NCBI GenBank assembly: GCA_041398845.1
Contig: JAWKTZ010000008.1
Span: forward strand, 744,001 to 808,000
Length of the DNA: 64,000 nucleotides
DNA from: Fuerstiella sp041398845
GTDB lineage: Bacteria; Planctomycetota; Planctomycetia; Planctomycetales; Planctomycetaceae
Reading direction: 5' to 3'
Below, one piece after another: positions 10,745 to 19,149 of the stretch. Position 1 is the first letter of the stretch, and each line of letters starts with the position of its first letter. A program made the translations under genes and the position numbers. A model generated the notes under the pieces. It had not been told where the DNA came from. It saw only the letters and a program-made list of their open reading frames with translations, and did no database searches.

Positions 10745-11273
10745 TGCCTGAACCGTCAGACTTGCCGACGACTGCAAAACACAGAAAAGTGTGATACCTG
10801 TTCGCCACCCCGGTCAAAGAGTGGCACGCTCTCGCTTGCCAAAACTCACAGACTCACAATCTCAATCAAATTTTCAAAGATCTTCCGAAACGAACCCGCT
10901 CTGAAACGCAGGATGTTTCTGACCACCATTTCACTGGCGGGTCGGCTAGTTTAGAGCAACTTGCCGAATTGTCAATTGCCACAACAACAGAAGTTTGAAA
11001 TTCCTGAAGCTGAAGGAATCGACACCGCCAACTCAGTCACTGTTGGCCCGGCAGCCCTTTGCTTTCGCAGACTTCCAAGGGTTCAGACGCAGCATCGGAT
11101 GTCGAGGTTCGCGCTGACTTCCGGATTTTTACGGCGTTCGTTCAGAACGGTGTCCGACCGGGCATTTTCTGCCAACGAATACGACGGGGATCCGTTCCGG
11201 ATTTTCAGACAAAGCCGCCACATGTGTGCTGACAGAGTTCTGCCAGCGGGGGACGCGACTAAGATTGTCCGCT
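10745..11273. other. 16S leader and divergent promoter region
   Basis: This stretch separates the leftward 16S gene from the rightward kinase gene. It contains the 5' processing arm (10835-10870); the rRNA promoter must lie further upstream, about 10880-11200. I see no supported gene. The several short frames lack coding character. Confidence 0.6.
10835..10870 (-). promoter_or_regulatory. 5' arm of the 16S precursor processing stem
   Basis: This 36-base arm pairs with 9046-9081 across the 16S gene. The shared core is TTTGATTGAGATTG followed by TGTGAGTTTTGGC in minus orientation. Confidence 0.8.
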
Positions 11274-13022
11274 ATGAAGGACGGATCGGACAAACTGGAC
11301 CATGACCGGGACCGGGACCGGGAGGAACGTCTGGCGACGGTGCTTGACGGGCTCCTTCACGGTTCCCGTGCGGAGTCATCGGCAGAAAGGCTGGACGCTG
11401 CCGTTCGCCGGCATCCGGACCTGGAACGAGACATTCGCGAGCTGTATGCCACGGCCATGATTGCCTCAGACGTGGCGTTGTTTCAATCCGCAGATGTGAG
11501 CCGCAGCCTTCAGCCTGACTCAGATTCCCCAAACGCTGCGGTGCCGGCGTCGGCGGTTGGGGCCGTGATTGGCGATTACGAACTGCGGGAAGAAATTGGT
11601 CGCGGTGGAATGGGAGTCGTCTACCGAGCCTACCAGAAGAAGCTGGATCGCACAGTGGCTCTGAAGATGATCCCCAATGCCGCGTTCGCTGCGTCACAGG
11701 ATCTGGCTCGACTGCGAGCTGAGGCTCTCGCAGCAGCTCGACTCAGTCACCCCAGCATCGTTCCGGTGTATGAAGTGGGCGAGCATAATGCTCAACCCTG
11801 GTTCAGCATGCAGTACATTCAGGGTGTGACGTTGTCAGATCGGCTGGTGGCCGGACCGATGGCAGCGGACGAAGCCGTTCGGATGTTGCTGCCCATCGTT
11901 GACGCCATCGGGTCGGCTCACAGAGCCGGGGTGCTGCATCGTGACCTCAAGCCGTCCAACATTCTGATCACGGCGGCGGGCGAACCATTCGTGACCGACT
12001 TCGGTCTGGCCAAGCGAGTTCCCGTCGCGGAGGACTCGCTGGTGATCAGCGGCGGCAGTGACGATACCCGTCTGACTCAAAGCGGAGCGATTCTGGGAAC
12101 ACCGTCGTGGATGTCACCGGAGCAGGCGGCCGGGCAGACCGATTCGATTGATGTGACATCCGACGTTTACAGTCTGGGAGCCATTCTGTTTGCGATGCTC
12201 ACGGGGCGGCCTCCGTTTCAGGCGGCGACTCCTCTGGACACACTGCTGATGGTGATGGAGCAGGATCCTCCGGCCGTCCGGGTATTGAATCACAAGGTGG
12301 ATTCTGATCTGGAAATGGTCGTGCAGAAGTGTCTGCAGAAGCCTCGCGATCTGCGTTATTCCAGCACCGATGAACTGGCGGCCGACCTGCGAGCGTGGCT
12401 GAATCATGATCCCGTGCAGGCGCGTCGTTCCACGGTGATGCATGTGATCACTCGGCTGTTTCGCGAATCGCATCACGCATCCATCCTGCAGAACTGGGGT
12501 TTGCTGTGGATGTGGCACAGTCTGGTGCTGCTGGTTCTGTGCCTGACCACCAACGCGTTTCAGTTTTCCGGAGTCGTTTCGCGACTGCCTTACGTCAGCC
12601 TGTGGGTTGTGGGGCTGGGGTTGTGGGCGGCGATCTTCTGGAATCTGCGTCGGCGAGCCGGGCCCATCACGGCTGTTGAACGACAGATTGCTCATGTCTG
12701 GGCTGGCAGTATGGTCGCGTCATCAATGTTGTTCTGGGTTGAATCGCTGATGGGTGAACAGGTGCTGGAGTTTTCGCCTGTGCTGGGCATCATTGCCGGA
12801 GTCGTCTTTCTGGTCAAAGCCGGAATGCTGTCAGGACGGTTTTACATTCATTCGTTGGCCCTGTTTGCTGTTTCCGTTGTGATGGCAGCCATGCATCGGT
12901 CGGGGCAGCCGAACTTCAGTATCTCACTGTTCGGCATCGTATCCGGGCTGACGTTCTTCGTTCCGGGGCTGAAGTACTATCGTCAGCATCGCCGGACTCG
13001 TCGCACGGAGCGAACCGCATGA
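11274..13022 (+). CDS. Serine/threonine protein kinase with C-terminal membrane segments
   Basis: This is a Hanks-type Ser/Thr kinase of about 582 residues. The kinase domain spans roughly residues 98-375, with glycine loop GRGGMG (about 108), invariant Lys in VALKM, catalytic HRDLKPSN (about 222), DFG (about 242) and GTPSWMSPEQ in the activation segment. The N-terminal ~90 residues are charged and resemble the short segment before many planctomycete kinases. From about residue 405 there are five or so hydrophobic helices, so the kinase domain faces the cytoplasm. I prefer ATG 11274; a GTG at 11226 would add 16 residues and cannot be excluded. Its stop overlaps the next start (ATGA at 13019-13022), indicating translational coupling to the phosphoesterase. 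Confidence 0.9.
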   Translation: MKDGSDKLDHDRDRDREERLATVLDGLLHGSRAESSAERLDAAVRRHPDLERDIRELYATAMIASDVALFQSADVSRSLQPDSDSPNAAVPASAVGAVIGDYELREEIGRGGMGVVYRAYQKKLDRTVALKMIPNAAFAASQDLARLRAEALAAARLSHPSIVPVYEVGEHNAQPWFSMQYIQGVTLSDRLVAGPMAADEAVRMLLPIVDAIGSAHRAGVLHRDLKPSNILITAAGEPFVTDFGLAKRVPVAEDSLVISGGSDDTRLTQSGAILGTPSWMSPEQAAGQTDSIDVTSDVYSLGAILFAMLTGRPPFQAATPLDTLLMVMEQDPPAVRVLNHKVDSDLEMVVQKCLQKPRDLRYSSTDELAADLRAWLNHDPVQARRSTVMHVITRLFRESHHASILQNWGLLWMWHSLVLLVLCLTTNAFQFSGVVSRLPYVSLWVVGLGLWAAIFWNLRRRAGPITAVERQIAHVWAGSMVASSMLFWVESLMGEQVLEFSPVLGIIAGVVFLVKAGMLSGRFYIHSLALFAVSVVMAAMHRSGQPNFSISLFGIVSGLTFFVPGLKYYRQHRRTRRTERTA

Positions 13023-14353
13023 CCGTGCTGACTGGATTTCTGATTCTGCTGCTGGCGTGTATCGGCAACGCCGAACTCTGGGTGGTGCTCATCAACCGCT
13101 GGCATTCGCGCAGATCACGCCATGAGGCGCTGCGGCGCATTCGTCGGTTTCATGACGTGGGTGTGTTGTTGTTTCCTCCGTTCATTTTTTGGGTGGCGGG
13201 ACTTTGCGACAACGGATTGCTGCGCGGCGGAACGTATCAGGATCTATCCGGCAGTGTCCAGGCACTGCTTGCAGTCGCGGGGACGGGTTTGATTCCGTTT
13301 GTGGCGTCGGTGTCTCTTTGGCAGACACGAGGTCGAACGTCACGACTGAAACGCACAACGGCAGATGTCTTTGACGTGCTGGCTCTGGCAGAATCGGATC
13401 AGCAGCGCGATGACGTGATCGGGAATCCGGACAGTTGGCTGAGCGGTTTTCCCGGCAATCAGATTTTTCAACTGGAGGTCAATACCAAACAGCTTCTGGT
13501 TCATCGGGGTGGTTTGAGAAAACCTCGAACGATTCCTCGGCAGATTTCAAAGCTGGTGAATTCAGTGACGAAACGGACGGGCGTGTTATCGATGTCAGCA
13601 CGACCAACGGTGTCGGCTGCCGTTCGGTCTGCGAAGCATTCCCTGATGCCGCAGGCATTGAAGCTGGGGCATCTTTCCGACGTTCATCTGATCGGCTGTC
13701 CCGGTCGCGAATACTATCGGTTTGTGACGGAGCAGTTGTGCCGCATGCAGCCCGACGCGTTTGTGTTCACCGGTGACCTCATCGACAATGCATCACTGCT
13801 GCCATGGGCCACGGAAATGTTTCAGCGACTGGCCGATGTAGCTCCGGGCTATTTCATTCTGGGGAATCACGACTGGCATCTGGACTACGAGGCTGTGCGA
13901 GCTGCCCTTGTTGCAACAGGCTGGACGGATCTTGGACAGAAGTCCGAAATCGTGTGTCTGGGCGACTGGAATGTTCTGATTGCGGGAACCGAAGCTCCAT
14001 GGATTGGCAGCAACCCGGACGTTCCGCTGCGTGAGGACGAACATCTGCGGATTCTGCTCAGCCACACGCCGGATCAACGGGACTTTGCGGTGAGCAGCGA
14101 CATCGATCTGATGCTGAGCGGTCACAATCACGGAGGACAGGTCGTTCTGCCGATTGTTGGGCCGGTGTATTCTCCGAGTCAGTTTGGTGTAAGATATTCC
14201 GGCGGCGTTTATGAGTTTCGTGATCTGCTGATTCATGTGTCTCGCGGTTGCGGTGCCATGGACCCGCTGCGGTTCAACTGTCGTCCCGAGATCACTCTGC
14301 TGGAGCTGCAGGTCGCGATGCCGCATTCTCTTTCCGAAAAGCCCACGACATGA
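13019..14353 (+). CDS. Membrane-bound calcineurin-like metallophosphoesterase
   Basis: The 444-residue protein has hydrophobic segments at about residues 1-20, 45-65 and 78-105, then a calcineurin-like phosphoesterase domain from about residue 214. The five metal-binding motifs are in order: LSDVHL, FTGDLID, LGNHDWH, LSHTPD and SGHNHGG. This layout matches YkuE-type membrane phosphoesterases, which act on phospholipid-like or nucleotide substrates; the substrate here is unknown. It starts inside the stop of the kinase gene and its own stop overlaps the start of the universal stress protein, so the three genes are tightly coupled. Confidence 0.88.
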   Translation: MTVLTGFLILLLACIGNAELWVVLINRWHSRRSRHEALRRIRRFHDVGVLLFPPFIFWVAGLCDNGLLRGGTYQDLSGSVQALLAVAGTGLIPFVASVSLWQTRGRTSRLKRTTADVFDVLALAESDQQRDDVIGNPDSWLSGFPGNQIFQLEVNTKQLLVHRGGLRKPRTIPRQISKLVNSVTKRTGVLSMSARPTVSAAVRSAKHSLMPQALKLGHLSDVHLIGCPGREYYRFVTEQLCRMQPDAFVFTGDLIDNASLLPWATEMFQRLADVAPGYFILGNHDWHLDYEAVRAALVATGWTDLGQKSEIVCLGDWNVLIAGTEAPWIGSNPDVPLREDEHLRILLSHTPDQRDFAVSSDIDLMLSGHNHGGQVVLPIVGPVYSPSQFGVRYSGGVYEFRDLLIHVSRGCGAMDPLRFNCRPEITLLELQVAMPHSLSEKPTT

Positions 14354-14793
14354 GCTGGACTGTTTCCGCACCGATTGTGGTGCCCATTGATTTCTCTGGT
14401 ATGTCCATCGACGCCGTGCGCACGGCCTGCAGCATCGCTGAAAGGACCGACCAGGTCTGTGTAGTTCATGTTGTGTCCAACGTTGACCAGATCGCACCGG
14501 AAATGGCAGAACTGAATGCCGCGTCGGATGAAGAACGGGAAGTAACAGTGAAGGCACACTTTGCCGACTTCCTGCGTCAACATGGACTCAACGACGTTCA
14601 GGAAATTGTCCTGAAAGGACTACCTGCGGAACAGATCACGCGCTTTGCTGCTCAACGCCGAGCCGGTTTGATCGTGATTCCGTCGCACGGTTACGGAGGA
14701 CTCAAACGCCTGGTGCTGGGGTCGGTCGCTGAAGAAGTCATCCGACAGGCGATCTGCCCGGTGCTCGTGTTGAGACGACAGGACGCAGAGTAA
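14350..14793 (+). CDS. Universal stress protein (UspA family)
   Basis: A 147-residue single UspA domain begins with a VVPIDFS strand and ends with the ATP-binding signature region, SHGYGGLKRLVLGSVAEEV followed by CPVLVLR. The GxxG(x9)GS pattern suggests the nucleotide-binding type. ATG 14350 overlaps the upstream stop (ATGA), which supports this start over an upstream alternative at 14248. Together with the kinase and phosphoesterase it may form a stress-signalling set, but no direct partner is evident. Confidence 0.9.
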   Translation: MSWTVSAPIVVPIDFSGMSIDAVRTACSIAERTDQVCVVHVVSNVDQIAPEMAELNAASDEEREVTVKAHFADFLRQHGLNDVQEIVLKGLPAEQITRFAAQRRAGLIVIPSHGYGGLKRLVLGSVAEEVIRQAICPVLVLRRQDAE

Positions 14794-14922
14794 TATTGAT
14801 TAACTAAGTAAGTGAACATGCGTACACGACGATTGTGGGTTGTACAGTATGTTGTGTTGACGACGACCGTCCGCAGACGTTCTAATATGTCCACGTCACT
14901 TCTTGTTCCTGGAGATGTCACG

Positions 14923-15279
14923 ATGCCGGAATTCGAACAGATCACCGAACTGCCACTGGGAGAACGGCTCAGGAAGGCCGACTATCTGGTTCGAGAACTC
15001 AGCGAGCATCTGCGTCAGGCGTATATCCCTCGGGTTGGGGAATTGCGGAGTGCGTCCAAGCAATACGATCCGGAAACCGTGAGCGATCAGCGTATTCTGG
15101 ACCACACTCTGGCCGTTCTGGAGGCCGAAGAGTTCACGGAAGATCTGTACGGGCGTCTGCGGGAATGTCTGGACAGCATTCGAGCGGAGATGACCGAAAT
15201 GCTGTTCGGCAGTCGAGCCGAAATGCCCAGTCTGCCCCAGGTCCAGCTCGTCGACGAGGACGGGTTGTTCGGTGACTGA
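14923..15279 (+). CDS. Unknown small protein, 118 residues
   Basis: ATG 14923 is preceded by GGAG at 14911-14914 with 8-base spacing, making it the best start; in-frame ATGs at 14812 and 14887 lack such a site. The product is hydrophilic and helical, with Arg/Glu/Leu-rich heptad-like stretches (LRKADYLVRELSEHLRQ) and no signal peptide. It is probably a cytoplasmic helical protein. The following gene starts close to or slightly overlapping its stop. No family is recognised. Confidence 0.65.
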   Translation: MPEFEQITELPLGERLRKADYLVRELSEHLRQAYIPRVGELRSASKQYDPETVSDQRILDHTLAVLEAEEFTEDLYGRLRECLDSIRAEMTEMLFGSRAEMPSLPQVQLVDEDGLFGD

Positions 15280-15343
15280 CGCCGGACCAGGGCTGCGTTG
15301 CCGTAACGACATTTGCCGACCGATGCTGCGTATTGATTCCGAG

Positions 15344-16435
15344 ATGCGTGTTTCATCAGACACTTTCAATGTGTTTAGCCGGTCGCAGCCATCGCTCCTC
15401 TTATGGCTCTGTCGCTGCGCAACCCATGTTGCTGTGGGGCTCTCCTTGTTGCTGAACTCTGCCTGCGGGCGGGAAAGCGACGGACCGCTTCGATGTGAAG
15501 TTGTACCGCTGCCCGATCATCAGGTCTCTTTCACAATCGACGGAAAGGAAAGGCTTCGCTGGCATTTCGGGCCGCAGTATCCTCGACCGTTCTTCTATCC
15601 GCTGAACGGACCATCCGGAGTTTCGCTGACTCGGATGGGACATCCTGGAGCACAGAACCACGACCATCATCGTTCTGTCTGGTTTGCTCATCAGTCTGTC
15701 AACGACATCGATTTCTGGTCTGACAACACGTCGGCGACGGTCCGCCAGAAGTTCTGGTATCGATATCGCGACGGTAACGAAGAATGTCTGATGGCATCCA
15801 GCCTGGGTTGGTTTGATGAACGCGGCGTGGAAGTGATGCAGCAGGATCTGGTTGTGGCCGTTCTGCCGCTTGCCGACAACGAATATACGGTCGAGTTTCA
15901 GATCACTCTGAGCCCCGGGGCTCAGCACGAAACGGTGACTCTGGGAAAAACCAATTTCGGAATTCTTGCCATGCGCGTTTCGAAATCTCTGTCTGCGTTT
16001 TTCGGAGGTGGAACCATTTCCGATAGTGAAGGAAATACCGGAGAGGAACAGATCTTCGGAAAGCAGGCTCGCTGGATGGACTACAGCGGCCCGGTGGCCG
16101 TTGGAACCGGCGCGACTCGACAGGTGGTGGCTGAAGGAATCACCTGTTTTGACCACCCGCAAAACCTCCGCCATCCGACATTCTGGCATGTTCGCAGTGA
16201 TGGCTGGATGGGTGCTTCATACGGAATGCAGGCAGCTCATCCGATTGACCGGCAGAATCCGCTGACGTTGCGTTATTTGATCCATGTTCATTCCGGACGA
16301 TATGATGCCGAAACGGCGGCCGGGATTCTCAGGCAGTTTGAGGGACGACCGGGATTTCTGATTCGAAAGGCAAAACCGCAGGAAATGCACCAGCAGTATG
16401 AAGTGGAACGACTCGGGAAGTCGCCTGGTTTGTGA
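15344..16435 (+). CDS. DUF6807 (PmoA-like) family lipoprotein
   Basis: After the signal sequence the protein matches the planctomycete family often annotated as methane oxygenase PmoA (DUF6807). Typical features are FGPQYPRPFFYPL, the His-rich GHPGAQNHDHHRSVWFAH block, and a beta-sandwich body ending near HVHSG. The PmoA name is historical; the true role is unknown, but a carbohydrate-related enzyme or binding role is often assumed. The N terminus carries a hydrophobic stretch ending in LNSAC, a plausible lipobox, so it is probably a lipoprotein. I place the start at ATG 15344; GTG 15272, which overlaps the previous gene, is the longest option and would make an unusually long leader. Confidence 0.8.
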   Translation: MRVSSDTFNVFSRSQPSLLLWLCRCATHVAVGLSLLLNSACGRESDGPLRCEVVPLPDHQVSFTIDGKERLRWHFGPQYPRPFFYPLNGPSGVSLTRMGHPGAQNHDHHRSVWFAHQSVNDIDFWSDNTSATVRQKFWYRYRDGNEECLMASSLGWFDERGVEVMQQDLVVAVLPLADNEYTVEFQITLSPGAQHETVTLGKTNFGILAMRVSKSLSAFFGGGTISDSEGNTGEEQIFGKQARWMDYSGPVAVGTGATRQVVAEGITCFDHPQNLRHPTFWHVRSDGWMGASYGMQAAHPIDRQNPLTLRYLIHVHSGRYDAETAAGILRQFEGRPGFLIRKAKPQEMHQQYEVERLGKSPGL

Positions 16436-16607
16436 ATCCTGCCCAGACGATACGCTTGACAATTCCGGGCAGGGACGTTTTGATAGGGCTCCAAGAACAC
16501 GAGGAAAAAGGGCGTTGATCCGGCGTTGATTGATCCGAACAATGGATCTGTGGCTCACTTCGTGGTGAACCTGTACGTTTGACCTGAAAAACTCTGGAGG
16601 CAAATGA

Positions 16608-16994
16608 ATGCGTAGTCTGAAAAACCTCGGTCGCCTGGCGATTGCTGGTGCTTGTCTGTTTGCGATCGTGATTCTCACTGGCAATTCCGCGACCGCCCGG
16701 CCGCAGTACGAGAAGGCGATGAGCAAAGCGTATCCGGACCTGACCAAGAAACACGGGAAAGACGGCAAACTGGCCTGCACCGTGTGCCATCCGAATACCA
16801 AGACCAAGAAAGAACGTAACAACTATGGTGCTGCGTTCGGCAAAGGTCTGGAAATGAAGAATGAAAAAGACGATGCCAAGCTGAAAGCTGCTCTGGATAA
16901 AGCTGCCAAAGAAAAAAGCGCAACGGAAGGCAAGACCTTCGGCGATCTGATTGAAGCAGGTGAGCTGCCCGGCACCGACGAAGTGGTCAAGTAG
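16608..16994 (+). CDS. Small exported protein with one CxxCH heme-c motif
   Basis: The 128-residue product has an N-terminal signal peptide (hydrophobic core at about residues 9-27, ending ATA) and one CTVCH motif (Cys57, Cys60, His61), the covalent heme attachment signature of c-type cytochromes. The rest is Lys-rich and helical. A Met-containing segment (GLEMKNEKD) could supply the distal heme ligand. GGAGG precedes ATG 16608 with good spacing. It stands alone, with a strong terminator 58 bases downstream. Expected location is the periplasm, as a small electron carrier; the redox partner is unknown and attachment of heme is inferred from the motif alone. Confidence 0.75.
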   Translation: MRSLKNLGRLAIAGACLFAIVILTGNSATARPQYEKAMSKAYPDLTKKHGKDGKLACTVCHPNTKTKKERNNYGAAFGKGLEMKNEKDDAKLKAALDKAAKEKSATEGKTFGDLIEAGELPGTDEVVK

Positions 16995-17051
16995 TGTCCG
17001 CGATGCAGGCAACCAACATCGGTCGCCTGTGCAGATCGATTCGGAACACAG

Positions 17052-17088
17052 AACGCGGATAATCGAAGTTCGATTGTCCGCGTTTTTT
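17052..17088 (+). terminator. Intrinsic terminator after the CxxCH protein gene
   Basis: Left arm AACGCGGATAATCGAA (17052-17067) and right arm TTCGATTGTCCGCGTT (17069-17084) form a near-perfect stem immediately followed by a run of T (17083-17088), a textbook intrinsic terminator. Confidence 0.9.
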
Positions 17089-17278
17089 CGTGCGCTTTAT
17101 CGGAATCTGCGCCGCAGAGAACTCAACGTTCGCATGAGCTGGCTGCGAAGACTAGAATAGTTCCCCATCCGTTCCCACCTCACTGAATCCGGACACCTTT
17201 TCGTTCACTGATGATTCTTCTCGGCAATGCGATCTGACGAATCATAGTGAGTGGAATTCCTTCCTGTTGGAGAAGTCA

Positions 17279-18580
17279 ATGACCAGCCCGCTTGAACCGA
17301 ATCGTCGTCAGTTTGTTTCCGCCACCGCCGCAGCGACAGCGGCTTTCACACTCTCTCCCGCGTTAACGCATGGAGCCTATGCCGGAGGAAGTGATCTGTT
17401 GAAGGTCGGTCTGGTCGGGTGTGGTGGCCGAGGCACGGGCGCCGCGTCGCAGGCATTGCAGGCGGATTCCGGAGTGGAACTGTTTGCGATGGCCGATGCC
17501 TTTGACGATCGCCTGCAGAGTGCTCGAGCTCGCCTGCAACGTCAGTTCAACAAAGAAAACGAACCGCCGCGTGTGAACGTGATCGACGACAACTGCTTTG
17601 TCGGTTTTGATGCCTATAAGAAAGTGATCGACCAGTGTGACGTTGTCTGCCTTGCGTCCACACCTCACTTTCGTCCTCGACATCTGAAATACGCCGTTGA
17701 CGCGGGCAAACATGTCTTCTGTGAAAAGCCCGTCGCTGTGGATGCTCCGGGTGTGCGGTCCGTGATGGAGTCGTCCAGGAAGGCCGCTGAAAACAAAACG
17801 TCTCTGGTCAGCGGGCTGTGCTGGCGTTATCACCACGGTAAACGAGCCGTGTTTGATCAACTGAAGAACGGCATCATCGGTGACATTGTTTCCATGCAGT
17901 GCAGTTACATGACCGGCGGCGTCTGGGATCCGCGCAAGACACGCGAAGAATGCAAAACAGAAATGGAATACCAGTTGCGCAACTGGTACTACTACACATG
18001 GCTGTCGGGCGACTTTAACGTGGAGCAGCACATCCACAGCCTGGACAAAATGATGTGGGCCATGAACGACGTACCTCCGGCAACCATCAGTGCCAGCGGT
18101 GGTCGTCAGGTGCGGACAGATCCCAGCTACGGCAACATTTACGACCACTTCAACGTTGTCTACGAATGGGAAAACGGAGTGAAAGCGTTCGCTCGCTGCC
18201 GTCACTGGGCCGGTTGTGAAAACGATGTCAGCGATTTTATCGTGGGCACGAAAGGTCGCATTGATGTGATGAAGCATCGCATCTACGACCTGGAAGGCAA
18301 TGAAATCTGGAAGTTTGAAGGTGACGAAGGCGACATGTATCAAATTGAACATGATGAACTGTTTGCCAGCATTCGCGGAGCTAACCCGATCAATAACGGC
18401 GATTACATGTGCAAGAGCACGCTGATGGCGATCTCGGGCCGCATGGCCGCCTATACGGGTCAGTTGCTGACATGGGACCAGGCGTTGAATTCAACTCAGG
18501 ACCTGAGCCCCGCAGCATACGAATGGGGAGACATCCCGGTTCCTGAAGTTGCCATTCCGGGAAAAACCAAGTTCGTCTAA
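17279..18580 (+). CDS. Tat-exported Gfo/Idh/MocA family oxidoreductase
   Basis: This 433-residue member of the Gfo/Idh/MocA family is an NAD(P)-dependent sugar or inositol type oxidoreductase. The N terminus has a twin-arginine signal (NRRQFV, Arg9-Arg10) and a hydrophobic Ala-rich segment. The Rossmann motif VGLVGCGGRGTG follows, then CEKPVAVD with the family's catalytic Lys (EKP) and a C-terminal substrate domain with HIHSLDKM. ATG 17279 has a GGAGAAG site just upstream, so the earlier TTG 17267 is less likely. Export of such enzymes with their cofactor through Tat is common in Planctomycetota. Substrate unknown; no pathway partner is adjacent. Confidence 0.9.
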   Translation: MTSPLEPNRRQFVSATAAATAAFTLSPALTHGAYAGGSDLLKVGLVGCGGRGTGAASQALQADSGVELFAMADAFDDRLQSARARLQRQFNKENEPPRVNVIDDNCFVGFDAYKKVIDQCDVVCLASTPHFRPRHLKYAVDAGKHVFCEKPVAVDAPGVRSVMESSRKAAENKTSLVSGLCWRYHHGKRAVFDQLKNGIIGDIVSMQCSYMTGGVWDPRKTREECKTEMEYQLRNWYYYTWLSGDFNVEQHIHSLDKMMWAMNDVPPATISASGGRQVRTDPSYGNIYDHFNVVYEWENGVKAFARCRHWAGCENDVSDFIVGTKGRIDVMKHRIYDLEGNEIWKFEGDEGDMYQIEHDELFASIRGANPINNGDYMCKSTLMAISGRMAAYTGQLLTWDQALNSTQDLSPAAYEWGDIPVPEVAIPGKTKFV

Positions 18581-18594
18581 CACCCAAACGCCCC

Positions 18595-19142
18595 GTGGCA
18601 CACCTTCACTGCCGGGTGGCACACCTTCAGCGAAGGTGTGTCGCGAAGCGATGGGAAACTGTGCTGACGGGTTCAATTCCAGTTCGGCGTGGCCATGTCT
18701 GCAGGACGCTGCATCCCGGTTTCCAATGGCTGCGCCACACATCTTGCCTGAACGGCAAGATGTGCCACCCAAACACTCAGGGTGGCACATCTTCACTGCC
18801 GGGGTGGCACACCTTCAGCGAAGGTGTGTCGCGAAGCGATGGGAAACTGTGCTGACGGGTTCAATTTGCAGTTCGGCGTGGCCATGTCTGCAGGACGCTG
18901 CATCCCGGTTTCCAATGGCTGCGCCACACATCTTGCCAGAACGGCAAGATGTGCCACCCAAACGCTCAGGGTGGCACACCTTCACTGCCGGGGTGGCACA
19001 CCTTCACTGAAGGTGTGTCGCGAAGCGATGGGAAACTGTGCTGACGGGTTCAATTCCAGTTCGGCGTGGCCATGTCTGCAGGATGCTGCATCCCGGTTTC
19101 CAATGGCTGCGCCACACATCTTGCCTGAACGGCAAGATGTGC
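18595..19142. repeat. Three tandem copies of a ~188-bp hairpin-rich repeat
   Basis: Copies begin at 18595, 18782 and 18971, each with GTGGCACACCTTCACTGCC or a close variant. Each copy contains two strong hairpins: CACACCTTC/GAAGGTGTG and ACATCTTGCC/GGCAAGATGT. Short frames through the repeat are not conserved coding sequence. The array fills the space between two convergent genes. A related tandem repeat occurs at 37264-37497. Confidence 0.9.
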
Positions 19143-19149
19143 TACTCGG

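Noticed and set aside
16951..17160. 69-codon frame over the 3' end of the CxxCH gene and its terminator
   Set aside because: It runs through the terminator hairpin and lacks a ribosome-binding site.
18595..19142. Possible CRISPR array
   Set aside because: The units are ~188 bp, with no short repeats and unique spacers, and no cas genes are nearby.
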